This document shows, one piece after another, positions 1 to 12,400 of a DNA stretch of 64,000 nucleotides. This stretch comes from Watersipora subatra (Eukaryota; Bryozoa; Gymnolaemata; Cheilostomatida; Watersiporidae), in NCBI RefSeq assembly GCF_963576615.1, contig NC_088708.1, forward strand, positions 59,879,196 through 59,943,195, read 5' to 3'. The position numbers were made by a program, and so were the translations under genes. The notes beneath the pieces were generated by a model that was not told the DNA's origin, ran no database searches, and was given only the letters and a program-made list of their open reading frames with translations. Numbering within the stretch: the stretch's first letter is position 1; each line of letters starts with the position of its first letter.

Positions 1-651
1 TGCTGGTGCTTATAACTAGATAAGTTAGTACATGTATTACAGTTAAACTAGGCTTGAATATAGAGAAACTATGTGATCAACTAGTAAATGGTCTCGAAGT
101 TGCCTTTTGCTGCCTCCGCAGATATCTATTTTTATAAATGTTTAATTATTGTTTAACTGAATACATCTCTTATGTAATTTATCGTGTGACTAGCTCTTTT
201 ATTTGTGCAAGCATTTTTCTGCAGCAGATGAGTGGATTCTTTCCTCATTCCCATGAAACCTCTGTCTCCTTTGGCAAAATACTTATCGACAGAGTGAGTT
301 CAAAGTGCAATCAGATGATAGAAGTAATCATTATAACAGTGAATGTGAGTCTCTTTGTCTGTACTTCTAATACTTTTTCATGGATAAATAATTATAAAAT
401 AAATTCATCATTGAATGATATGTTTTATAAGACCATAACAATACACAGCTGGTTTATCTCTCACATTTACCAAACTCTGGCTAGCAGTAGTATTTTTACG
501 CTAAAAATAATCATCTACTGTGCTAATATATTCCGAAACAATTCAAGTCATGTCAATGTAAATATTGCTGTATAAAGTATAAGGTTGTTTAAAAAGTAAA
601 AACTTAGGCAGCGTCATCTAGAGTAACCTGAAAGTTGAATTGAAATTACAG

Positions 652-1821
652 GGTCAGCCAGTTGTCCTCATGAAGATCAACGTTTGGGCTGATGGAGAAG
701 TGAAGGGTCAACCGGACTACAGTTCCTTGCTCTACTACCTAAGTGCTGTTGAGATACATGTTCAAGATGACACAGAAGGCAAAATATGTGTGATGGACTC
801 GTAAGTAATAACTGACTGACAGGATGAAACTAATAAGATTTAAGCAACCATCACTTACACAACTAAATAAAAACCTTGAAAGTATTTTTAGCTTATATGA
901 ATCTTAGTTGAAAGTTACATAAAGTGAGCAATTGTGAAGGTGGCACATTTTAGAAGTATGATTCAGCTGCCTATCTGTATTGTTTCTAAAATCACAATAA
1001 AAACTTTGTATCAAACTACCATTGTCACCGCTTCAGCCAGATCAATGGTTTCTCTAATTGTAGAGAGAGTGGGAGAAAGGCAGACATTTTTGTAGCAGCC
1101 TACAACGCCATGGAAAAGGGAAGCGCTGAACAATTGGTAGACGTTTATGGTTCAGTTCTGGCTGTACGAAGCAGAAACTGTAACTCTGTGTTTACCCTGG
1201 TAGGTGGCTGATCATTCGTAGATGCCTTCATAGTGTTGATTAAACATTTATCATTAATCTTTCAAAACCTGCAACTTTGTGGAAAACTAAACAGTATTGT
1301 TAAAATTATCTGCTTCGAGAAGAATTGTGTTTGCATATTGATTTATTACAAAAATAAGGTGTCTGTTTGAGTAGTGCAATCCAGTTCAGTGTAAAATACT
1401 GGCTTTTCTAACAGCTATTTTTCGAGCCAATGTAAAATGTTTAATTCTGTCACTTGAGTTTCTCATCAACCGTTTATTAAATTATATATAGTCTGTATTT
1501 CACTGTATAGCTATTTTTTAGTAATCCTTATAGTACACTCACTGTTATCTGAGTCATAGCATCTAGTATAGGCACCTTAAGAATAGAGCCCTAACATTAT
1601 AGCAATCATCATGTTTTTCTAACAGATTTTTACAACATTCTGTCAAAAAATGTCCAAACAGATGTGTATGATGTATGCAAGTGTGAACCTTTCTTTTTAC
1701 AGGAGGACTACTTGTACCTCTACAACCTGGTACTCTTCTCTCTGAGCACATAGCTGGACTCATCAACATTTACTGCAAAGAGTGTTTACATCACCAGTTT
1801 CCATATCTGTATGAGTTCTGA
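652..1821 (+). CDS. 3' end of an unrecognised gene, three exons
   Basis: Three exons join in phase: 652-800, 1064-1203 and 1703-1821, with the TGA stop at 1819. The first follows a TTACAG acceptor and ends at GTAAGT. The second ends either at 1199 (GTAGGT donor) or at 1203 (GTGGCT donor); only 1203 keeps the long frame open in exon three. The first two exons read INVWADGEVKGQ, then a Tyr/Leu-rich stretch, then ADIFVAAYNAMEKGS, whose rhythm resembles the last strands of a fibronectin III fold. The last exon reads GTLLSEHIAGLINIY and a Cys/His-containing tail ending PYLYEF. I do not recognise the family. An AATAAA lies near 2127. It could be a separate gene or a lost upstream part of the receptor phosphatase next door. 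The reading frames are convincing, the identity is not. Confidence 0.5.
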
Positions 1822-3006
1822 TGGTGCAAGTTATCAATTCATTTAAACAGACAATGAGTACTTACAAAGACTGCACCTGCTTCAACGATACTATATTAAT
1901 AACTAAAATAATGCAGTAACTAAAGCATTAATTTGTTTATGACAATCTATCTTTTTCCATACACATTTGTATTAAAAATTTCATCATTTATTCTCATAGA
2001 TTTAACTTTTATGAATAACGGATACCACAATTTGGTTTCAAAAGATGTGAACATTCAGTCTGTTTTTATCAAATGTAAAGATATTTACTCTGCATGCCAT
2101 GCTTTATCTAAACTCACTTTATGGCTAATAAACTAAAGATTTGTTTCTAAAGTGTCTGTGCAATTTAACTTCTAAAGTGTCTGTGTGTGTTAATTTTTAA
2201 AGTGTTTATTACATAGGGCAGTATTGAACAAATTTTGGAAAGCAGAAATGGCTTTAAGATCAGAATTAGACAATGTACAGCCGCAGCACGTTAAACCTTG
2301 CTCTGGCGAGCTTCTGATTAAAAATGAAAAGTAGGAAGAGTTTGTACTCAAGTTGATGGGTCAAATCGAAAATAATGTCTCATAGTCCAAGCTAAACCAA
2401 TACAAAATACCTGTGTAACTTTTGTTTAGCAGAGAACAGCTTTAATACGGCAAGCGAGTCAATCAACAAGAATATTTGTTTTCTATTGTACACTAAAAAC
2501 ATGGCTATGGTAATAGAGTTGGCAAGATGCAGCATCAATTGCGTTGTTTTTAGTTTAGAAGTTGACAATTTGGTAGAAACAGAGTAAAAGTAGCAAGAGA
2601 TAAGAGTAATAAGTAAGTCCTTTAACATCTCTGTAAGAAAGCCTCCTTTTGGAGGAGTAACAGTTTGTGCATTTTTTTCATGAAGACGTGAGAAAACAAC
2701 AATCTTTTCGGTCTGTGAAAGAAGTAGTAGGTCTTCAAAGTTGTTGCAACACTGGAGGAAGACTCATTTATCTGGTATGTCAGAGCTATCAGAAGTTTTT
2801 TATAACTTTAGCAAATTTATATTAGCTTGTGTAAAACTTTGCAAAATATAGTGTTTTATAAAACAGTTTTAAATATTTTTTTATTCCAGAACAATTCTGT
2901 CAAAATGCTAACAATGTTTTAAAAGAAAATACATGTTAAGTTTGCTAGGAGCTTATTAAATATGACTTAATAAGACAGAATAGTTAGCTAACTAATTTAT
3001 AATAAC
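1822..3006. other. Intergenic; only a poly(A) signal seen
   Basis: AT-rich DNA. An AATAAA near 2127 is the likely poly(A) signal of the gene ending at 1821. No other open frame or repeat that I can support. Confidence 0.4.
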
Positions 3007-3303
3007 ACTTGCGATGCTAAGCTCGGCGGCTTCTGTTCACATAAAGCTGCATCGCTATTAATGGCATAAAAACGTTCGCTCGCCATGCTGTTTCGATAAT
3101 GCTGACCTTGACCTGCACATTGCATTTTGGGAAGGTTTTGCCTGCAGCTCTTCACGAAATTTGAACAATACTAAACTCTTGCGTTGACCGCTGGCAACTA
3201 CCAGCGGTACTCGGCGGTACTCGGCGCGTAGGTTCACATTTCACCGCTGATAGCATGTGGTGCTGTTGCCGGTGCTTGCGGCGTATATGGGAACCAGGCT
3301 TTA
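3007..3303 (+). repeat. Dispersed repeat, copy 1 (GGGAACCAGGCTTTA end)
   Basis: GC-richer than its surroundings. It shares the order of several blocks with 63823-63960: an ACACTTGCG start, AAGCTCGGCGGCTT or AGGCTCGGCGGCTT, TTCACATAAA, and the end GGGAACCAGGCTTTA. The copy here is longer and has an internal GGCGGTACTC duplication around 3210. It is probably a short non-autonomous DNA transposon; I did not find clear inverted ends. Confidence 0.55.
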
Positions 3304-3590
3304 ACTACTTTGCTTTGTGAAGACTCAATGCTAAACGATGCAGCTATATATGCAGAGGATATAATAACGTTTACAACTAGAAAGATTTAACCGATGACTT
3401 GATTGATTCTGGAAAAAAGCAGGAGAATATTCTTCCCGTACATAGTATTAAGTATAATAAAAATATTCTAAGACTTTACCTGAGTAGTGAAATAAGGTGG
3501 CAACAAGCAGCACTTTCAAGATTAGTAAATATAACTGCTTCCTTTGTCTTCTTTTTGACTAATTTATGGTTAATCCCATTTTTGTTCTAG

Positions 3591-3966
3591 AAATTAGGTG
3601 GAGCTTTTCTAATGAGAACTCCGAAGTTAGTGAGAGGCTACTAGTAACTCTAACCTTACCAACACCTCTTCAACCCTGACTCACTATCAGGATATGAGAG
3701 TTTGTTAATAGCTGCTCAGATGTCCTCTAGAATTAGTCGTAAACTTACCAGCTCTGACATTGAGACCCATGATGACTCATACATCACAGCAGAGGTTTCT
3801 GTTAGTAAACTTTCTGATAAGTTCACAGTTGGAGACAATAATGCATATGGTGGATACGTGAACAGACCTCTACACATTGGCAACTACACATTCTATATTG
3901 GACTGAAGGCAGTTACTGAAGAGGTGGTTGATTTTACTTCATCTCCCTACTGGCAGGTAGAGATAG
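3591..3966 (+). pseudogene. Decayed receptor-phosphatase juxtamembrane exon, copy 1
   Basis: Homologous over its whole length to the intact exon at 11982-12362, with the acceptor (TTCTAG) and the donor context (GATAG then GTTAGT) preserved. The frame from about 3680 reads GYESLLIAAQ, SSDIETHDDSYITAEV, YGGYVNRPLHIGNYTF and YWQVEIG. The segment before it, VTLTLPTPLQP, is in a different frame, so a small deletion relative to the 12-kb copy breaks it and the exon cannot be read through. It marks an old duplication of the [FN3 + juxtamembrane] block. Confidence 0.75.
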
Positions 3967-5510
3967 GTTAGTATGCATATAGGATGTTGTCATTGCTATG
4001 CGTAGTTCTGGTTCTATTATAAGCTTGCACTTTTCATGATAAGTGCTGTCAATACTTATAACTCAGCTTGTACACATTCTTGTGGATAACATAAGGTAGG
4101 TAAACATATTTAATCATAGTAATATTTAAATCAATCTATACACAGACTTGTCATCATATGAATTTGTATATATTCATTATCTAAAAAGAATCATTTATCT
4201 GTTTACTAAATATTGTTTAGAACACAATGGTCAATCATATAAACCAAATTTATGACCCTTATTACTTTCACTACTGATTATTGTTAGACAGGTTCAGATA
4301 CAGAGTACTCGCTGCTGCCATTATAAACCATCTTACTGCAAAATTATTATTGTTGAAAACTAATAACTGCACAGTTTTTAAAGCTGTAGCAGCTATGTCT
4401 ATGTATTTATATTTCAATTTAATATAATATTGTTGGACATGCTTGTGTATGGAAAGTTGTGCACACCTAACATTGTTTCAATTTGTTCTAGTTAAGTAAC
4501 TATCTTCTCTTTGTAATCAAAAAATCTGATGCTATGGGTAATACATGTATATCTTTTCTGCATTGATTTCTTTTTAGGCATTTAACTATATTTGAATAAG
4601 CCTATAAGTAATACAAAAAAGTAAAACGAAAGCTTTTCTAGTTTGAACCGATTTAGTAAAATACAAAAGCTGATTTTTTCCACTTTTAACGATATTTATT
4701 GTGGTCTATTACCTCATGTATAATTCAAAAAGTTAGTCAAGGGAATTTGAGTGACATTTAAATTTTATTTAATTTTAAAGGAAGAATATTACGGGCATCT
4801 TATACTATTTTAACACTTAAACACTCATCATACAAAATAGTCATTTTTTGACACTTTCACTGTACCCATAGCTTTTATACATGGTCCTGCATTGTTTATG
4901 TGCTCTTCAGTAAATGATTGTCAGGCTTTCCGAGTCGGATAAGGAAGTGTTCTTGTTTCTTTTCATGTTTTTATATCCCGGTGCTATAGCTCTATATTTT
5001 AATGCATATTTAATGTTTTGTGTTAGGTTGAACAAAAAAGTATTACGATAGAAATTGTGAAGAAAATTTTGATCTATTATAGATGGGCAGTAGGTTCTTG
5101 CTCAATAAAATTACTCATTGTTAAGAGACTTTCAGTTGTGTTTTGATAACCAACAAACTGAATGACTGCTACTGCCCTCTCCATTCATAAGCTTTTGTAA
5201 TTGATGAATGACAAATACTTTACGCTATGTATATTTGATTCATTGAGATGAGTGGTTCTCATTAGACTGATTCAAATTTCTATTGTACTTCCTTTTATCT
5301 AAAGTCAGCTTCATTTGAGATTCGTTTAAGGGAACTCCCAGATTAATCGTAACTAAAATGTGACTTTCACATCAATGTGGAATGGTTAGAAATGATACTG
5401 TGCAGTATAGATGTCAAAGCTGTTTATGTTTGCATAATAATAGCAGTTGTTTCAAATATGCCAACATTTTTGCTAAATTCTGTATGTGAAATTAATAAGA
5501 CGACTAAATC
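3967..5510. other. Non-coding stretch after juxtamembrane copy 1
   Basis: AT-rich intronic DNA. No exon, transposon end or tandem repeat that I can support. Confidence 0.3.
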
Positions 5511-5580
5511 GCTGGCCAGTATGGTGCTTGAATCCATTCAGATTAATAGACTAATGCTCTAACCAACTAAGCTAACAGAC
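5511..5580 (-). repeat. tRNA-derived SINE head
   Basis: Read on the minus strand this is tRNA-like: an A box TAGCTTAGTTGG and a B box GGATTCAAGCACC about 35 bases apart. The 5' and 3' arms do not pair into an acceptor stem, so it is a SINE head and not a working tRNA gene. Confidence 0.55.
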
Positions 5581-6626
5581 CTAGTTATAACACCTTCCGA
5601 AGCTTTAGAATAATTGTGCCAATCAGGGTGTTTCCAGCTGGGGCAAAGGGGCAGACTGTCCCGACCATTTTTGACCTGTCCTTGCTGATTGCTTTTGAGA
5701 CAAATGATGAGGTTTTTTGATTGCAGGAGCTAAAATAAAACTATTTAAATAAATTTATTAAGAGTTCATTAGCTTCCGCGCTGCTGCTACAAGTTTCAGT
5801 TTCACTGTTTTACCCGCGTCACATTTTTTTGGGTTTCTAAGTTCATCTTGACCGTCTTCTAACGTAAAATATTTTCCATTGCTGAACTAGTTTGTATCAG
5901 CATCAAAATTACATCTGTAGCAGAGCTAGTATTTAATATGGCCTTGTCGGATAGTTTCATGGAAACGAAGGTGATCTGTTATCAATGGGCACATTACACT
6001 CGCGAGTAACTCGCTGTAATAACAACTTGTAAATTATCCAAAAGTTTATAATTATGATCTCGACTTTTTTGGAATTGTCTTGAAGTCGCGACAGGACAAC
6101 CCCAAGTATCTGCCCAGCCTAAACTTTCCTCCTCTAGATCATAATTTTCAGTGAGAACTCTGGTGCCAATCTATATTTGCTGTGCTTTGTGACTGATAAA
6201 GCAAATCGACGAAAAGACAGTCAGACAATAGCCAATAAAAATCTATGTAAGCTGATCTATGTAAGAACTAGGTTTAAAATTGTGAATGTTTTGCCTCTTT
6301 TTCCTGAAGTAGTTGGTATGATAAGGTTGACAACTGTTTACTCGTATGTGCTGGAAAGTATTCTCAGCTCTTCATAAAGATTTGTTTGAAGCAAAACTAT
6401 AATCTTTAAAAGTAATGTCAGTTTGTGACAATTATATGAATAAGACCAAATTTATGAATCATGTTAACATTTGAGCATTTGGTAATAGCAAAGTTAGAAC
6501 AATTGTTGCATCTTTTAAAAATACTATGAGTTCCAAATTGAAAATAGCTTCAGTATAATTTAAAGTTGCTTCAAAACTCAATAAATAAGCACTACATCGA
6601 TCATCTTATCATTCTACTATATATAG
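5581..6626. other. Intron with possible hAT-like fragment
   Basis: At 5626 the sequence CAGGGTGTTTCCAGCTGGGG followed by a CAAAGGGGCAGA stretch resembles the terminus of some hAT elements, but no matching opposite end was found. The rest holds no exon that I can support. Confidence 0.25.
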
Positions 6627-6739
6627 TTCCTGCTGGACCTACAGAACTGTCTGTGCACACTAGGAGTAGCACAGCAGCACAATTAACATGGAAAGCTCCG
6701 ACTTGGACAGATGATGATCATCCAATCATAAGTTATCAG
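6627..6739 (+). CDS. Orphan FN3 first-half exon of receptor phosphatase
   Basis: A 113-base exon (phase 1 in, phase 0 out) between a TATATAG acceptor and a GTAATA donor. It encodes PAGPTELSVHTRSST, then AAQLTWKAPTW and HPIISYQ, the A-C strands of a fibronectin III domain with the core Trp. The paralogous exon 9405-9517 has exactly the same length and phases. No second-half exon was found between it and 8186, so the domain cannot be completed here and the exon may be skipped or dead. Confidence 0.7.
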
Positions 6740-7404
6740 GTAATAACCTCATTAATAAATTGCCTTTATTGATATCTTTGATTGTTTATACAAGTTTAAT
6801 CAATATTATTTATGGAGATATACTTTGTAAAAGTTGTCTTTTCTTGCATTTCCGTGGAGCAGTTTTCATGGAGGAACACATCGGCGAATAATCCATGAAT
6901 CCAGCAAGCAATAGAGTGCAAAATCTTCACATGCGGATAGCACGTTTTCAACTTTCCATATGACATTTTTATTCTATATGTAAACATATCTGCAAATCAA
7001 AACATAATATATATACCAAAATGATGTCTGCAGTAAATCAGAATCATCGTTGTCATATATTCCATATTATCATATAATTTTCAAAATACCAACAACTCTA
7101 ACTATTAACTGATTTTAATGATACACGGTATTTTCTGCCCTCAAATTTGCAAATTTTTAAATCCATCAAATAATATTATCCCGTCGGGTATTTCCATGTT
7201 TAAAAAATGTGTACATTGACAAAATATTTTCTGTCAAATGTTGCTGTTAGAAGAATTTATTAGCTCAAGTATATAATAGAAGCACAATCATAACTTGAAG
7301 TTTTTGTTTCAGCTACTTGCAAATATAGCTTCTAGTAAATGTCACATGTTTTTTTATATTACGAAACAAATTCTCAAATTTTGCATTTAACAACTCGAAA
7401 AATG

Positions 7405-7572
7405 ACAAATAATCTATATATAAATCTCAAAGTTTGCGTGAGTGTGATTTGGTTTCTCCAGCTATAACTAGTAAAATCTTGGAATGAAAAATCTGTAGCG
7501 CAAAAGATTTGATCTCAGAACCCCCATTCCCCAGACATTACACTAAACCAGTGAGCTACGCAAGATTCATGG
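7405..7572 (-). repeat. tRNA-derived SINE
   Basis: On the minus strand, a tRNA-like head (GTAGCTCACTGGTTTAG as A box, GGGTTCTGAGATC as B box) is followed by a body running towards lower coordinates and ending in GAGATTTATATATAG. The tail with GCTATAACT resembles the tail of the SINE at 46016 and the fragment near 25985. Confidence 0.55.
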
Positions 7573-8185
7573 ATTCTTTGAGTTATATGTGTCGCTATGT
7601 CGATGAAAAATATCATTTTATGCTTGCTCTCACGGCTCTTATTGGTAAGTTAAGCAATAGGTTACTAGCTTACTCGAATTATCCATTGGCAATGTGCCAG
7701 GCTAATGACAAGTGGCAGGCAACTACATTACCCATAACTGTTTATAAGCTGATTTTTAATACCCGTGCAAGCTGAAATTCTGCTAGTTTTATCGCTAGTT
7801 TTGTATACAAAGGAGTTTGCTAACTCTCAAGTTTCGTATTGTATTAGTTTTCAAAAAGACTCACATATTCGTAGTCATTCACATGATATTCGGAATGGTA
7901 AGATGTTATAGAAACCTGGATCAACAAATATTCCTACATATTTTTATGATTTTGGTATAATAAACATAATTAAATAGAGACTATTTTTAGACAAGTCATT
8001 TAAGTGTGAGTTTTCCTTTTCCGACTGGGCCAACCATATGCCATGACATTTGTTAAACATATTTTGCATACTTTTTTACTAACAGCCATGTGATTAATCT
8101 ATCATAAGCTTGATAAATTGATCTAGCCTTTTTAGTGATGGCCTTGACCTTTTTATCTTGTAGGTATTTCCCATTATGATTCTAG

Positions 8186-8526
8186 TCTAGTTAATGAAAA
8201 GCTAGTAACCTTACCTCTACCAAAACTTACTTACCCTTACTTACTATCAGGGTATGAGAGTTTGTTAATAGCTGCTCAGATGTCCTCTAGCATCAGTAGT
8301 AAACTTACTAGCACTGACATAGAGACTCACGATGACTCATAGATCACAGCAGAGCTTCCTGTTAGTAGTCTCTCTAATAAGTTCACAGTCGGAGACAATA
8401 TTACATATGGTGGATACGTGAACAGACCTCTCCATCTGGGCAACTACACATTCTATATTGGATTAAAGCCAGTTACTGAGAAGGTGGTTGATTTTACTTC
8501 ATCTCCCAACTGGCAGGTAGAGATAG
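8186..8526 (+). pseudogene. Decayed juxtamembrane exon, copy 2
   Basis: Closest to copy 1 (both read YGGYVNRPL and share a GTTAGTATGCATA intron start) and homologous to the intact exon at 11982-12362. An in-frame TAG replaces the Tyr codon of the SYITAE motif: the sequence reads GATGACTCATAGATCACAGC near 8331-8350. The upstream part is also shortened. It belongs to the second [FN3 + juxtamembrane] block, whose FN3 first half is at 6627. Confidence 0.75.
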
Positions 8527-9119
8527 GTTAGTATGCATACAGTTTTCAAATAGTTTACTATTTCTTTAAATAGCATTGTTCCACCTATTTGCCGGAAGCT
8601 ATAGATATATGTGTCCATGTCAAATTGAAAACCATGATAGAGGTCCTAAGGCTTTAGAAAATGAAGTTATTGTGCAAATGATGAATTGGTTCCAAAATAT
8701 AGTTCTGGGAAAGTTTATCAGGTAGCCAATTGTTTTAATCAGCTGAGAAATAATTAAATTAATGTATTTTTAGAAAGCAGTAAACGTCTTTCTCTTAAAC
8801 ATAGTTTATGTTCTAACATATTCACACACTATGTAGCAACTATATTTCTTGCTAGTTTTTGTTGTATTTTTGTCATTACGGAGCCCGATTGTTTTCATTA
8901 AGCAGGCAATGATTTAAAATACTATAAAGGAAACTGCTGGTCTCCTTTGCTCTCCACAAGACAGTCAAGCAACAACTCCAAGTGTTAAACTCTTATGAAA
9001 TACATATTGAAATAAATAATATACATCAGTATACATGTAGGATTGGCAATAAACCATATATAAACATGAAGAGTGTGTGCATACAACTCTGCCTTAACAA
9101 TCGTTTTGTGCTCCTTTTA

Positions 9120-9300
9120 TATATTTTCTTTCTTTTTAGGCTCCGCCCCTTTTCCTTTGCTTTGCATTCGGTTTTCTATTACGGTCTTCTCGGTCATCTC
9201 GGTAACCAAGCCTTCTCTTGTGGCCGGAAGGCCAGGCTTTGTGACCGTGGTGGTCAGGAGATCGATCGCTACAGCCCTGGTCACGGCGCTCTGCCGTAAC
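9120..9300. other. GC-rich island in an intron
   Basis: About 180 bases with high GC and several CGATCG and CGG motifs, flanked by AT-rich intron. Frames are open on both strands, but there are no recognisable motifs. It may be a transposon fragment. Confidence 0.3.
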
Positions 9301-9404
9301 AATACTATGGGAAAAATTTTAAACATTCCATTAGCAAATGCCTTATAAAACTTATTTGTACACTTGCGAGGACTGTCATTCTTGCTATTTTTTATGTTCT
9401 CTAG

Positions 9405-12400
9405 TCTCCACAGAACCTGTGATAGCACCGGTAACACTAAGAAGTTCAGACTCAGTACTTTTGGAGTGGACAATATCTGATCAGCCAAAGAGAAACTCTT
9501 CTGTCATTGGCTATAAGGTAGGGCTGTTCTTAGTACCATAGGTCTCTCAGTAATTATTCATCTGATCATGTTTATATGAATTTACACTCATACCTTTAGA
9601 CTTGTCATTTACATGTCTTAAACCATCTTTTGATCTGTAAACTCCTGCTGATTAATTGAATAAAAAATCTTATTTTATATTTTATATAATTTTTATCACG
9701 TGTGTTTCATGAGTGCAGATTACCACCATTTCCTGAGGTTTGGTCAGATCTAATATGTTTGAAATAGCTCTTTTCAATGTGCCTCTGAATGTTTTTCCCT
9801 GCTCAGTTTTTCAAACAATGACTCATAATTCACAGTTTTTTTTATGGACTCCTACTTTTTGGCTCTCATAAGCCTAAGCTGTGTCGCTGCTACACACAAT
9901 CTGTTTCAGATGTGAATGTTGGTTTAGAGGTTGACTTGCAACAAAATTCACATTACAGTTATTAAGTATCAAAAGGTTCACCATGTCTTACTTTGCTGTG
10001 TCGTAGGTGCAAAATATGTGGAAATTTGATTACAAGCTCTTGAAATGTAAATTTTGTTGCCAGTCAACCTTTAAAGTTTTCAAGCTAGCGCAAGCTTGCA
10101 TGATGTACATCATCTGTTTATTACTGCAAAAATTTGCTTTACCTACTGTATATTGCTAGTCTAGAGCAATACTTCTATTTACCAGGTCAGGTTAAATTTT
10201 TTTGTTGTAGGCTGGTTATTGAATGAATTTTGGTCAGGTTTAAGAAAAAATTATAAGTTCATCAATATTTGACATAAGTAGAAGAAATGCTCACCATGCT
10301 TGCGGTGTTAGCATATTATTTTTAAATTAGTGATAGAAACTTAAGGTTGTTTTCAAGTTTTACTTTTGTTGCATGCTTTCCACTAAATTTAGTGCCACTT
10401 CTCCATGTGTGAGTTTGGTAATATATTTGACAGATTTCATGTTTCATCAGAAACAGTACATACAATCCTGCTGCTAACAGTGCAAGTTCATATGTGACTG
10501 AAAATAACTTGTCAGCAAATGTCACATCACTATCTCCTCAAGTTCAGTACAGTTGTCATGTGAGAGCACATTTGTCAAATGGATATAGACAATGGTCTGA
10601 GTATACTGTCTTTTGGACTAAACCAGCAGGTAAAAATTACTATGTACTTCATTTAGGAAACAATATTACACAATTTTACACAAAAACGCTTTTCATGCAG
10701 TTTTTTAAAATTAAGTAACTTGAATGCATGTACACTCCTACATTGTGTAATGGTCGCCGGGGCAGCTGCCTTCAAAGCTGCTCCCGGTCGATTACCACCT
10801 GTTACTCTTGATTATGCTGGCTACCAGGTCCACTTATGCAGTCCGGACATTGACCCTACTAATCTAATGCAGTTTGGTTCTATGTCCTTGAAACAAATAA
10901 CGGGCCAAGTCCAAGTAGTTTCCGGGTAATCAGGTTCAGTGAATCAGACTGTTTGTTGCAACTAAAATATGTATATTTATTGTACCAAGGTCAAAAACAC
11001 AACTGCCATCCATAGAATTTGGGCTCCTTATATCTACAGTCACTACCGGGTAAAACTCAGGTAAAACTTGCCCCGACACAGATAAAACTAACTAGAGGCT
11101 GTGCCAACCATAGTCCATGTTTTGGGTAAAGCACAGTACTACCATTAATACGATATACAAAAAATACAGTATATATAACTTTTTGAGCACAATTTAACAT
11201 CAATACAATCAATATACTACTGTTATAGTCAAACAAAATACAACATAAATCAAGCACTAAAACGAAACTGTCATCGTTTATTCTTTGACTACGGTTCTTT
11301 TTCTTATATCAGCAGCTATTAGAGTCCACTACAATTGTATATGAATTACAAGACTGTATATTCTTATATCAGCAGCTATCAGAGTCCACTACAGTTGTAT
11401 ATGCATTACAAGACTGTATATTCTTTTTTTCTACAATAAACCTTTACCATTTTTAACAGAGAAGATTTTGGTGCAAAGACACATTTAGTACGTTAGCTAG
11501 CTCAGCTTGGGTCCTTAGTCAAAGGCATAGGTGGGACAAGCTTTGACACTGGCTTGTCAGATTTGATGCTCACCCACCCTTGTGCGTACTATCAAGTTAC
11601 CATCCAATGACACATGCTCTGATGGCTATTGTCGTGAATAAAGTACCTTCTAACAATAGATTCGTTCTCCAAGACATAAATAGAGTTAAATTGTTTACTT
11701 TTCTGTTGAACCAGTTGATGTTATCTAGCCAAGCCAGTCTGATTGACTTGTTTAAGCAAAAAAAATTTGCTACTCTGCTCATTGCATGATAGCCAGTATT
11801 ACCGCACAAAATTAGTTAGATCTATCCGTTGAAGTTTTCTGATCTGAAAACACAAAAGTGATTTAGAGTGTGCACTGACTTACATGCTTCAATTCTTGTT
11901 AGTTCTTCAGATCCGTGTAAAAATACTATACACAGAGCTCTCACATATTTTATCAGGTGTTGGGACATTTTATAATTTTAGCAATTGAGTGGAGCTTCTC
12001 TGAGCAAAAGCCAGTAGTTGATGACACACTAGTAACTCTAACCTTACCAACACAACCTCCTACTCTCAACCGCCAATCACCTCCAGGATATGAGAGTTTG
12101 TTAATAGCTGTTCAGAAGAAATCCAAGGTAAAGAGGGAGCTGAGCAGTGCTGACATAGAGACCAATGAGGACTACTACATTACAGCAGAGTTACTCGTTT
12201 CAAGCTTGTCCAATATATTCACAATAGGAGACAAAAATACATATGGCAGCTACATAAACAAGCCTTTACAGTTTGGCAACTATGCATTTTATATTGGATT
12301 AAAACCAGTTACTGAAGAGATAGCTGGTTTTACTACATCTTCCTACTGGCAGATTGAAATAGGTGGGTATTTACCTTTGGTATAAGTAACTATATGCAAT

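Noticed and set aside
138-575. 145-codon open frame at the left edge
   Set aside because: Low-complexity, AT-rich composition, no motif, and no splice or homology support.
5626-6170. Complete hAT element
   Set aside because: One end resembles a hAT terminus but no complementary end or target duplication was found.
9117-9488. 123-codon minus-strand frame over the GC-rich patch
   Set aside because: It overlaps the FN3 exon on the other strand and has no recognisable motif; the plus-strand exon is supported by phase and homology.
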